From positions 56,705-120,704 of the forward strand of contig CAXBDQ010000004.1 in assembly GCA_963974675.1 (NCBI GenBank): a DNA stretch of 64,000 bases. The letters are read 5' to 3'. This document shows, piece by piece, positions 44,902 through 53,056 of the stretch (positions within the stretch are counted from its first letter, which is position 1; every line of letters starts with the position of its first letter). This DNA comes from Porticoccus sp963974675 (GTDB lineage Bacteria; Pseudomonadota; Gammaproteobacteria; Pseudomonadales; Porticoccaceae). A model generated the notes under the pieces. It ran no database searches, was not told the DNA's origin, and saw nothing but the letters and a program-made list of their open reading frames with translations. A program made the position numbers and the translations under genes.

Positions 44902-47046
44902 ATGTTCACGATATCAATTATGAAAGATACGAATGAATCATCCGTCAATAATGTAACCCAGAAAACGATTGTGGCCGAAGAAGAAATTAACATTAATAGT
45001 TCTGAATACTTCATCAACCGCCATATTGGTTTAATGCAATTTAATTTGCGCGTTCTTGAACAAGCTCTGAGCGAAGAATACCCACTGCTGGAGCGGTTTC
45101 AGTTCTTGATGATCTTTAACAGCAATATGGACGAATTTTTTGAAATTCACCTGGCTGGGCTCAGGCGGCAAGTCAGTTTTGCTCGAGAAACGGTCAATAT
45201 AGACGGCATGCGCCCGCAGGAAGTGCTTCACACATTAAGTGCACAGATAAAGCTCGCCATTGAAAAGCAGTACCATATTCTCAACGATGTATTGCTACCC
45301 ACCCTGAGCCGCAACAAAGTGCGTATCCTCAACGTCCACGACTGGACGAGCGAACAATCCCTTTGGGCTGAGGACTATTTTCGCAATCAAGTCATGCCCA
45401 TTATCAGCCCCATTGGGTTAGACCCGGCACACCCCTTCCCCCGACTGGTCAACAAAAGCTTGAATTTTATCGTCTCACTGGATGGCAAAGATGCTTTCGG
45501 TAGGGATAGTGGTATGGCTATTGTGCCCGCGCCGCGCTCTCTCCCCAGATTAATCAGGATGCCCGATGAGCTTTGTAATGATGGTGATAACTTTGTACTG
45601 CTGTCATCGCTTATAGAGGCACATATTGATGATCTGTTTAATGGCATGACCACTACCGGCTGTTATCAATTTCGTATTACCAGAGATGCCGATTTGGATT
45701 TGAATGCCGCAGAAGTCGAAGACATTGCCAGGGCATTACGCGGTGAATTACATTCTCGCCGTTTTGGCAGTGCCGTGAGGCTGGAGGTGGACAAGAATTG
45801 TCCAGAGGATTTGGTCAACTTTCTACTGGAGCAATACAACCTGACCAATGATGAACTCTATCGGGTAGACGGCCCTGTGAATTTAGGCCGCATGATGCCA
45901 CTTAAACAAATGCTGGATCGACCAGACTTAATTTTCCCGCCTTTTACACCGTCGATTCCAAAACAATTGCGCGATAAAGACACCAGCATTTTTGATGTTA
46001 TTCAGAAGGAAGACATTCTACTGCAGCACCCATTTCAATCATTCACACCCATCATCGACTTACTTCGGCAGGCGGCAAAAGACCCCTGCGTCTTATCAAT
46101 CAAAATGACCCTGTACCGTACAGGGGCTTCCTCCGAGATTGTTGATGCATTACTCGAATCGGCTCGAGCAGGAAAAGAAGTCACCGTGGTGATCGAATTA
46201 CGCGCTCGTTTCGATGAAGAGGAAAACCTGCAACTGGCTACTCACCTACAAGAAGCAGGTGCCGTTGTAACCTACGGCGTAATGGGCTACAAAACCCACG
46301 CCAAAGCACTACTAATAGTGCGCAGAGAAGGGGCTCAGTTGCGCCGTTATGTCCATTTGGGGACGGGCAACTACCACTCTGGAAATGCTCGGGTTTATAC
46401 CGACTACAGCCTACTAACAGCAGATCCAGACCTGTGCAGCGATGTACACAAAATTTTTCAGCAACTGACCGGCATGGGCAAGGCAGAGCGAATTAAAAAA
46501 TTGTTCAGCGCTCCATTTACCCTGAAGAAAAACCTGTTGCGGCTAATTGAAGCAGAAGCAGAAGCGGCAAAACAGGGGAACGAAGCCCATATTATTATCA
46601 AGGTAAACGCTTTGACTGAACCTAAAATCATCATAGCGCTTTATCAGGCTAGTAAAGCAGGGGTCACTATTGATTTGATTATTCGTGGTATGTGCTGCCT
46701 AAGGCCAGGAATCCCCGGGGTATCAGAAAATATTCGGGTTCGCTCCATTGTTGGACGCTTCCTTGAGCATTCCAGAGTCTACTACTTTCATAATGCAACG
46801 CCCCATGCTTACTGTGCCAGTGCCGACGCCATGGAACGCAATCTCATGCACCGAGTGGAGATTTGCTTTCCTATTCTTAACGCTCGTCTACAGGCGCGCA
46901 TTAGAAATGACCTACAAACTTACCTGATGGATAACTACCAAAGCTGGGAGCTGCAACCAGACGGCCATTACATCCTCAACACTCCGGCTGTAGATGGAGA
47001 ACGATGTACCGCCCAAACGGTATTACTTGAAAAACTGGCTGATTAA
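44902..47046 (+). CDS. ppk1: Polyphosphate kinase
   Basis: Makes inorganic polyphosphate from ATP, 714 residues. Conserved PPK1 features include EYFINRHIGLMQFNLRVLEQA near the N-terminus (split: EYFINRHIGLMQFN), the autophosphorylated histidine in YVHLGTGNYHSGN, and EHSRVYYFHN near the C-terminus with GDRNLMHRVE-like AMERNLMHRVEICF. It is controlled by an apparent PhoB-dependent promoter at 44842-44875. It converges with ppx, the two stops overlapping by 4 bp. The start is the ATG at 44902; an ATG at 44920 is also possible and neither has a clear ribosome site. Confidence 0.95.
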   Translation: MFTISIMKDTNESSVNNVTQKTIVAEEEININSSEYFINRHIGLMQFNLRVLEQALSEEYPLLERFQFLMIFNSNMDEFFEIHLAGLRRQVSFARETVNIDGMRPQEVLHTLSAQIKLAIEKQYHILNDVLLPTLSRNKVRILNVHDWTSEQSLWAEDYFRNQVMPIISPIGLDPAHPFPRLVNKSLNFIVSLDGKDAFGRDSGMAIVPAPRSLPRLIRMPDELCNDGDNFVLLSSLIEAHIDDLFNGMTTTGCYQFRITRDADLDLNAAEVEDIARALRGELHSRRFGSAVRLEVDKNCPEDLVNFLLEQYNLTNDELYRVDGPVNLGRMMPLKQMLDRPDLIFPPFTPSIPKQLRDKDTSIFDVIQKEDILLQHPFQSFTPIIDLLRQAAKDPCVLSIKMTLYRTGASSEIVDALLESARAGKEVTVVIELRARFDEEENLQLATHLQEAGAVVTYGVMGYKTHAKALLIVRREGAQLRRYVHLGTGNYHSGNARVYTDYSLLTADPDLCSDVHKIFQQLTGMGKAERIKKLFSAPFTLKKNLLRLIEAEAEAAKQGNEAHIIIKVNALTEPKIIIALYQASKAGVTIDLIIRGMCCLRPGIPGVSENIRVRSIVGRFLEHSRVYYFHNATPHAYCASADAMERNLMHRVEICFPILNARLQARIRNDLQTYLMDNYQSWELQPDGHYILNTPAVDGERCTAQTVLLEKLAD

Positions 47047-48602
47047 CGTGCGGCCAGTTTCAGCCTGAACCCAACCTTCTTTAGCTGATGTTGCTCCGAC
47101 TTCAACGCAGCACTAGTGAGGGGGTTGCGAGCCAACCATCCTCGGGTAAAAAATAACGTCACCTCGTCATCTTTAACTTGTGTGATAAATGGGGGAATGT
47201 CCTCGACTAAGCTTACATATTTAAATAACGCGGCCAGTCGTATCAATACACTCAACCGTAGCAACCGAATTGCCCGCAGACTGCCATATTGTGCAAAAGC
47301 ACCTGTGGGAAATTTTTGCCTGTGACTGCGCACCAACAACCCCAGAAATTGCTGCTCCTGCTTACTAAAACCTGATAAATCAGAATGTTCTATCAAATAT
47401 TGGCCATGTTTATGAAACTGAGTATGCGCAACACTTAAACCTACCTCATGGAGTCTGGCAGCCCAACTTAATAAATCTCTATCCCCTTCGTCTAATCCCC
47501 AATCAGCAGATGCAGCATCAAACAACAACATGGCGATATGCTCCACCTGATCAGCATTTTGCTGATCCACATCACTGCGCTTCATCATGGCAGACACGGT
47601 ACGTTCGCGTACATCCTCATGGGCCAAACGGCCCACCATGTCATAAATGACACCCTCTCTAAGGGCGCCAGGCGAGGTCTGCATATGCTCTATACCAAGG
47701 GCATCAAATATCCCACAGATAATGGCCACCCCAGGGACAATGACATGACGGCGACGCTCACTTAAACCCTCCAACTCGGGTAATTCTTCCATATGATGGC
47801 TTTGCAACAGCATGTCACGAAGTTTGCACAGCCCGCTGGCCGTAATACCCTCCGTACTCCATCCCTGTGCACAAATAACTTGTTCTACGGTACGCACCGT
47901 GCCCGAGGATCCTACAGCATTATCCCAGCCATGTTTTTTATACGATTTACGGATATTGAGCACTTCTTGATAGGCTGACTGGTATGCTTTATCAAAACTT
48001 TTTTTAGCGATTTTTCCTCTGGGAAAATATCGATCCGAAAAGGTCACACAACCCATATGCAGGCTTTCTCGAAGCTTTGGCTCAAAACGGTGGCCAATAA
48101 CAAGCTCTGTACTTCCCCCACCAATATCTATCACCAGTCGAGCAGCATCATCGTCGGCAAGTGTGTGCGCTACACCCAAATAGACCAGTCTGGCCTCTTC
48201 CCTACCTGAAATGACCTCCACCGGATGACCAATAATCAACTCGGCTGGATGAATAAATTCACCCGTATTTTTTGCTGCACGAAGTGCATTTGTTCCTACC
48301 ACCCTGACCATATCAGGCTTGAGGGTATCGAGTACCTGCCTAAAGCGAGACAAGCAGGCAAGGCCACGAGCAATAGCATCTAGGCTCAGATGGTTTTTTT
48401 CCATATCTGATGCCAGTTGGACCCTTTCGGCAAACCCTTCGATAGGCCTCATCTCATTATGGTCTACTCGAGCTACAACCATGTGAAAACTGTTAGAACC
48501 CAAGTCAATGGCTGCCAGGGTCATTCCATGGCCATTATTTCCTGCATCATTTAGACTATTATCAGTTAGACCATTTTCACTTAACATATTGTCGTTCAAC
48601 AT
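47043..48602 (-). CDS. ppx: Exopolyphosphatase
   Basis: Ppx/GppA phosphatase, 519 residues, hydrolysing terminal phosphates of polyphosphate. N-terminal actin-like loops AAIDLGSNSFHMVVAR and IDIGGGSTELVIGH define the nucleotide/polyphosphate site; a C-terminal HD-like helical domain (about 320-519, SWAARLHEVGL) completes the long form. Convergent with ppk1 with a 4-bp 3' overlap; its regulation is independent of the Pho box. The N-terminus contains a repetitive LNDN/LTDN stretch, so the true start may be an internal Met (residue 5 or 26). Confidence 0.94.
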   Translation of the reverse strand: MLNDNMLSENGLTDNSLNDAGNNGHGMTLAAIDLGSNSFHMVVARVDHNEMRPIEGFAERVQLASDMEKNHLSLDAIARGLACLSRFRQVLDTLKPDMVRVVGTNALRAAKNTGEFIHPAELIIGHPVEVISGREEARLVYLGVAHTLADDDAARLVIDIGGGSTELVIGHRFEPKLRESLHMGCVTFSDRYFPRGKIAKKSFDKAYQSAYQEVLNIRKSYKKHGWDNAVGSSGTVRTVEQVICAQGWSTEGITASGLCKLRDMLLQSHHMEELPELEGLSERRRHVIVPGVAIICGIFDALGIEHMQTSPGALREGVIYDMVGRLAHEDVRERTVSAMMKRSDVDQQNADQVEHIAMLLFDAASADWGLDEGDRDLLSWAARLHEVGLSVAHTQFHKHGQYLIEHSDLSGFSKQEQQFLGLLVRSHRQKFPTGAFAQYGSLRAIRLLRLSVLIRLAALFKYVSLVEDIPPFITQVKDDEVTLFFTRGWLARNPLTSAALKSEQHQLKKVGFRLKLAAR

Positions 48603-48746
48603 AATTTCCTTTTATCTCGATCGCCCCAAGATTAAATAACAAAGAAATAACCTATGGAATTTGTTCACCACCCAATGCCAGTGTTATCATTTGTCCATAT
48701 TCTACCTCTGCACCATTGAATTCACATTACTCTGGAGAACCCCCTA

Positions 48747-49073
48747 ATGAGCGAAAATATCGTTCACGTAACAGATTCTGCTTTTGCAAGCGATGTTCTT
48801 GGCGCCGACCTACCAGTACTGGTTGATTTTTGGGCTGCCTGGTGTGGTCCCTGTAAAATGATCGCACCGATTCTTGATGAACTCTCTACCGAATATGCTG
48901 GCCGTATAAAAATATGCAAAATGGATGTGGATGCCAATCCTGAAACACCCGCTAAATTTAACGTAAGAGGCATTCCCACCTTAATCCTCTTTAAAGATGG
49001 CAACATTGAAGCCACCAAAGTGGGCGCGTTATCTAAAACTCAACTGGTTGAATTTATCGATGCCAGTCTATAA
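48747..49073 (+). CDS. trxA: Thioredoxin 1
   Basis: 108-residue cytosolic thioredoxin with the active site WAAWCGPCKM and the cis-proline segment RGIPTLILFKDG. Reduces protein disulfides such as ribonucleotide reductase. It is followed by rho after a 225-bp leader, the classic trxA-rho pair, and is divergent from ppx. Confidence 0.97.
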   Translation: MSENIVHVTDSAFASDVLGADLPVLVDFWAAWCGPCKMIAPILDELSTEYAGRIKICKMDVDANPETPAKFNVRGIPTLILFKDGNIEATKVGALSKTQLVEFIDASL

Positions 49074-49298
49074 ATAAGTTCGTGGCAGTACAGTATGTGC
49101 TGCCACATTTATTGTTAAGTGCTCATATTGTTGCGATTTCAATAAGGCACGCCTATACTGACGCAACTGCACCAACCTCCCAAGACTGAGAACACCACAA
49201 CATTCCAACAGACCCTTTCAGGGCAAGCCAACTCTTCCTGGATGGCTGTCAGCCAAATCAAATACCTACACAACAACAATATTATTATGTCTGCATTT

Positions 49299-50558
49299 AT
49301 GAATTTAACCGAACTTAAAAACAAACCCATTGATGAACTTCTGAAAATTGCTTCGGAGATCGGGCTTGATAACCTCGCCCGCTCAAGAAAGCAGGATGTC
49401 ATTTTTAGTATCCTCAAACGCCACGCCAAAAGTGGTGAAGATATTTACGGCGATGGCGTTTTAGAAATTCTGCCCGACGGGTTTGGCTTTCTAAGATCTT
49501 CTGACAGCTCCTACTTGGCCGGCCCCGATGATATTTATGTCTCTCCCAGCCAGATTCGACGCTTCAATCTTAGAACAGGTGACAGTGTTGCAGGAAAAAT
49601 TCGACCACCTAAAGAAGGTGAACGTTATTTCGCCATGCTCAAGCTGGACGAAATCAACTTCGATAAGCCTGAAAACGCTCGTAATAAGATTTTGTTCGAA
49701 AACCTCACGCCGCTGTTTCCAGATGAACGTCTGGTCTTGGAATCGGGTAACGGTTCTACAGAAGACCTGACCGGGCGCATCATCGACTTGATCTCGCCCA
49801 TTGGTAAAGGCCAGCGTGGGCTGATTGTGGCTCCGCCTAAAGCCGGCAAGACCATCATGATGCAGCACATGGCTCAGGCTATTATTCGTAATAATCCTGA
49901 ATGTCACATCATCGTACTATTGATTGATGAGCGTCCTGAGGAAGTGACTGAAATGCAACGGACCGTCCGTGGCGAAGTCGTCGCCTCAACCTTTGACGAA
50001 CCGCCCTCTCGTCACGTCCAAGTGGCTGAGATGGTAATTGAAAAAGCCAAGCGACTGGTAGAACACAAAAAAGATGTAGTTATTTTACTCGATTCCGTTA
50101 CCCGCCTCGCCCGTGCCTACAATACCGTTCAACCCTCATCAGGCAAGGTGCTGACCGGCGGTGTTGATGCCCATGCACTGGAACGCCCAAAACGTTTCTT
50201 TGGCGCGGCACGAAATATTGAGCAAGGTGGAAGCCTCACCATTGTCGCGACAGCTCTCGTCGAAACTGGCTCAAAAATGGATGAAGTGATCTATGAAGAA
50301 TTTAAGGGAACAGGTAACCTTGAACTTCACCTTGACCGCAAAATATCAGAAAAACGTATTTTCCCCGCGATCAATATCCGTCGTTCGGGAACTCGCCGTG
50401 AAGATTTGCTCATGAGTGAAGATGATCTGCAAAAAGTGTGGATTCTACGCAAACTATTGCACAGTATGGAGGATTCAGATGCCCTTGAATTCCTGCTCGA
50501 CAAGCTAAAAGATTCTGCCACAAACGATGAGTTTTTCCTCTCCATGAGACGTAAATAA
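49299..50558 (+). CDS. rho: Transcription termination factor Rho
   Basis: Hexameric RNA helicase, 419 residues from the ATG at 49299, exactly the E. coli length (MNLTELKNKPIDELLKIASE). Longer frames to 49242 or 49287 are possible but add non-conserved residues. The N-terminal RNA-binding domain (DGFGFLRSSDSSYLAGPDDI, split), P-loop GLIVAPPKAGKTIMM, Q-loop and R-loop (GGVDAHALERPKRFFGAARN, split) are intact. The trxA-rho gap is 225 bp, the leader where Rho autoregulates in E. coli; no structure was resolved here. Confidence 0.96.
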   Translation: MNLTELKNKPIDELLKIASEIGLDNLARSRKQDVIFSILKRHAKSGEDIYGDGVLEILPDGFGFLRSSDSSYLAGPDDIYVSPSQIRRFNLRTGDSVAGKIRPPKEGERYFAMLKLDEINFDKPENARNKILFENLTPLFPDERLVLESGNGSTEDLTGRIIDLISPIGKGQRGLIVAPPKAGKTIMMQHMAQAIIRNNPECHIIVLLIDERPEEVTEMQRTVRGEVVASTFDEPPSRHVQVAEMVIEKAKRLVEHKKDVVILLDSVTRLARAYNTVQPSSGKVLTGGVDAHALERPKRFFGAARNIEQGGSLTIVATALVETGSKMDEVIYEEFKGTGNLELHLDRKISEKRIFPAINIRRSGTRREDLLMSEDDLQKVWILRKLLHSMEDSDALEFLLDKLKDSATNDEFFLSMRRK

Positions 50559-50589
50559 GAAAGCGGACGAAAAAAATCCACTTTCTCTG

Positions 50590-50623
50590 CGTAAATAGCC
50601 CAGTCACGATTGGGCTATTTACG
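50590..50623. terminator. Strong hairpin after rho
   Basis: Perfect 13-bp inverted repeat CGTAAATAGCCCA, 8-nt loop, TGGGCTATTTACG, 32 bp downstream of the rho stop. There is no long T-run, so it may be a hairpin or a bidirectional terminator for rho and convergent pdxH. Confidence 0.7.
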
Positions 50624-50696
50624 TTATACAATTTTCAACAAACCAATAATAGATCAGGCTAAACGGCACAGAGCAAACACCTGTTGCTCTTTGACA

Positions 50697-51332
50697 TTAA
50701 GGGGCTAGTCGAGAAATAACCCACCCCTTGTCATCCAACAAATACTGAAAGCGATCATGAAGCCGTGATTCACCACCCTGCCAGAATTCAATTTCTGCCG
50801 GAACCACTCGAAACCCACCCCAAAAATCAGGTAGCGGCACCTCTCCAGCAGCATATTTCTGCTTCATCTGAATAAATTGAGCTTCAAGTGCCTGTCGAGA
50901 CGTTAGTCGGCTACTTTGCTTCGATGCCCAAGCAGCCAACTGACTACCTCTAGGGCGCTTTATAAAATATTTGAGTACCTCTGTTTTAGAAAGCTTTTCT
51001 GCTCGCCCCCCAACAATCACTTGTCGATCAAGGGGCATCCAAGGGAAAATCAGGCTTACATTAGCATTACCCTCAATATCAACAGCCTTTCGACTGCCCA
51101 GATTTGTATAAAACATAAAACCTTTTTCATCAAACCCTTTAAGTAAAACTGTTCGCTGCCAGGGCTTTCCCTGAGCATCCACCGTTGCCAAGCACATGGC
51201 GGTGGGGTCAGACAAATTTGACCCAATTGCCTGTTCCATCCAAAAAGTAAATTGGTCCATGGGAGAGTCCTGCAAGGATTCTCTCGTCAAACGACCATAT
51301 TGGTATTCACGGCGGGTATCTTCCAGCGACAT
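50697..51332 (-). CDS. pdxH: Pyridoxamine 5'-phosphate oxidase
   Basis: FMN-dependent oxidase making pyridoxal 5'-phosphate, 211 residues. DPTAMCLATVDAQGKPWQRTVLLKG, FYTNLGSRKAVDIEGN, FPWMPLDRQVIVGGRAEK, PRGSQLAAWASKQSS and WGGFRVVPAEIEFWQGGESRLHDR are the PdxH blocks (quoted in parts). Convergent with rho and followed by no other gene on its strand before the TonB remnant region. Confidence 0.95.
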   Translation of the reverse strand: MSLEDTRREYQYGRLTRESLQDSPMDQFTFWMEQAIGSNLSDPTAMCLATVDAQGKPWQRTVLLKGFDEKGFMFYTNLGSRKAVDIEGNANVSLIFPWMPLDRQVIVGGRAEKLSKTEVLKYFIKRPRGSQLAAWASKQSSRLTSRQALEAQFIQMKQKYAAGEVPLPDFWGGFRVVPAEIEFWQGGESRLHDRFQYLLDDKGWVISRLAP

Positions 51333-51521
51333 TTAAACTCTCCAAAATAGGCAGCTATTTTAGCCCTTATCATGCCCCTCATCCCACCCCAATGCTGCCC
51401 AAACATCAGGCAAGCACCCCCCAAACTACATTTTATTCGGAATCTATAGTTTCAATAGCCTTGGTTGAGACATAAAACATGTGCATCAATAAAAAAGTGC
51501 TACTACCCCTCAGGGTAGAAG

Positions 51522-51995
51522 ATGCGCCATTTAAAAAATAATACTGTTTTTTCCTATTCTAATTTTATCCCACACGGTTCATTCTGCTCAGCAGGAACAG
51601 CTCTTCTTTACCGAAGAAGATATTATGGTAGGGCTTCCGACAGTATCTGCCGCTTCCAGAATGACTCAATCGATCAGCCGTGCTCCTGCAAGTATCAGTA
51701 TCATCGATAAAGAAGTGATTGATGCCTCGGGAGCAGTAAACTGGGTTGATGTTTTTAGGCTTGTACCGGGGTTTCAAACTTATTTCATCAACGGCAATTG
51801 TTAGGCCTATTGTTAAACCAAAAATTTACCCATAATTTTGATGCCAGTATGAATCTTCACCATATCAGCGATACTGATTGGAGAGATGGAAATGAGGTCA
51901 ATCAATAATGTCAGGGTCGATACTCAATTATGCTATACGTTTGCTATCGCCTCTACAACGGGGTCTTTCTTAAACTGACACTGGATTTACCTTAA
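51522..51995 (+). pseudogene. TonB-dependent receptor remnant (N-terminal plug plus scraps of barrel)
   Basis: An ATG at 51522 opens a frame that shifts almost at once into a signal peptide-like stretch (ILFFPILILSHTVHSAQ). It is followed by a TonB-box/plug region, SAASRMTQSISRAPASISI and DKEVIDASGAVNWVDVFRLVPGFQTY, typical of TonB-dependent receptors, then a stop at 51802. Downstream scraps in other frames (FDASMNLHHISDTDWRDGN, and a last strand CYRLYNGVFLKLTLDLP ending at 51995) look like barrel fragments. Nearly the whole barrel (about 600 residues) is deleted. It directly precedes the periplasmic-binding protein and kinase, so it was probably the third member of that set. Confidence 0.75.
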
Positions 51996-52075
51996 ACGGT
52001 AGCCGCAACTAAGCTCTTTTTCCTATGAAAAAAGTACTATAATTTAACTTGGTTTTTAAGCTTCAGCGACAACCC

Positions 52076-53056
52076 ATGGATGGCGTTACCCTGCAACTCT
52101 TAAAAAGTCTCCTACGTAAAATTCGTGTTTTACACGCGAGTCTGTTTTTGTGCCTGTTACTGATGAGTTCAGTGAGCCAAGCACGTATTTTGCTGTTGCT
52201 ATCCAGTGATGTTTCCTATTACCAAGAAACCGCTAAAAGCGTACAAGCTACCGCTTCAAGCCTAGGAATACCCAATAGCAACTTTGCTTTACTGACAACC
52301 AAAGAAGCTAAAAATAAACCGGCCCTCTTAAAGCCTTACGAACTCATTGTGTCCATTGGCACGTCAGCAGCAAGTGAGGCGCTACAGCAAGAAAGCAAAA
52401 CTCCACTGCTCAGTATATTCACCCCAAAGAATGCTGTTGATTCCTTGCTACTGACCAAAGGACATGGAGGGCACCGAAAAATTTCGGCCATTTATCTGGA
52501 TCAACCGCTCGACCGGTTAATTACTCTTGCCCATCTTCTAAAACCCGAAGCGAAAATATTTGGCACTATTTTCGGGCCTATTTCTCAAGGTGTTCGACCT
52601 CAGATTGAACACCTAATGAGAAAAAACAATCTTAGCCTGAAATATGACATTCTCACCCAAGCTGACAATCCGGTAGCTATCCTCAAACCCGTTGTTACAG
52701 ACAGTGAGCTATTTATTGCTATTCCAGACCACGCCATTCTCAATAGAGCAGTCGCCAAATGGATTCTCTACCTTGGCTTTCAGAAAAAAATTCCTATTAT
52801 CGGTTTCTCTAAAGCCTATACCAGTGCAGGGGCATTGGCATCTGTGTATTCCTCACCGGAAAATGTAGGCCAGCAGGCCGGCGAACTTATTGCCGCCTGG
52901 CTAACACGTAATGATCAGACCATCTGGAATCCCCAATACCCCCACTACTATACGCTGAGCACTAACCCCTCCGTAGCAAGATCACTTGGTATCTCACTGC
53001 CTACAGAGAGTGAGCTGTATCTGAAGTTCCAGCAAAAGGAGGCGATAAAACAATGA
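52076..53056 (+). CDS. Periplasmic substrate-binding protein (PF04392-like ABC_sub_bind)
   Basis: 326-residue protein with a signal peptide (about residues 17-38, VLHASLFLCLLLMSSVSQA) and a type I periplasmic binding fold resembling the TrpX/ABC_sub_bind family: ELIVSIGTSAASEALQQES, LLSIFTPKNAVDSLL and PIIGFSKAYTSAGALASVYS (split). No permease or ATPase gene is near, so it is more likely a ligand sensor than a transporter part. Its stop overlaps the start of the hybrid kinase by 4 bp, implying they act together: the binding protein would load the kinase periplasmic domain. ATG 52076 is chosen over an upstream TTG at 52049. Confidence 0.82.
   Translation: MDGVTLQLLKSLLRKIRVLHASLFLCLLLMSSVSQARILLLLSSDVSYYQETAKSVQATASSLGIPNSNFALLTTKEAKNKPALLKPYELIVSIGTSAASEALQQESKTPLLSIFTPKNAVDSLLLTKGHGGHRKISAIYLDQPLDRLITLAHLLKPEAKIFGTIFGPISQGVRPQIEHLMRKNNLSLKYDILTQADNPVAILKPVVTDSELFIAIPDHAILNRAVAKWILYLGFQKKIPIIGFSKAYTSAGALASVYSSPENVGQQAGELIAAWLTRNDQTIWNPQYPHYYTLSTNPSVARSLGISLPTESELYLKFQQKEAIKQ

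Noticed and set aside
49074..49298. Riboswitch or attenuator in the trxA-rho leader
   Set aside because: The leader is long enough for Rho autoregulation but no clear hairpin or leader peptide was resolved, so no feature is claimed.
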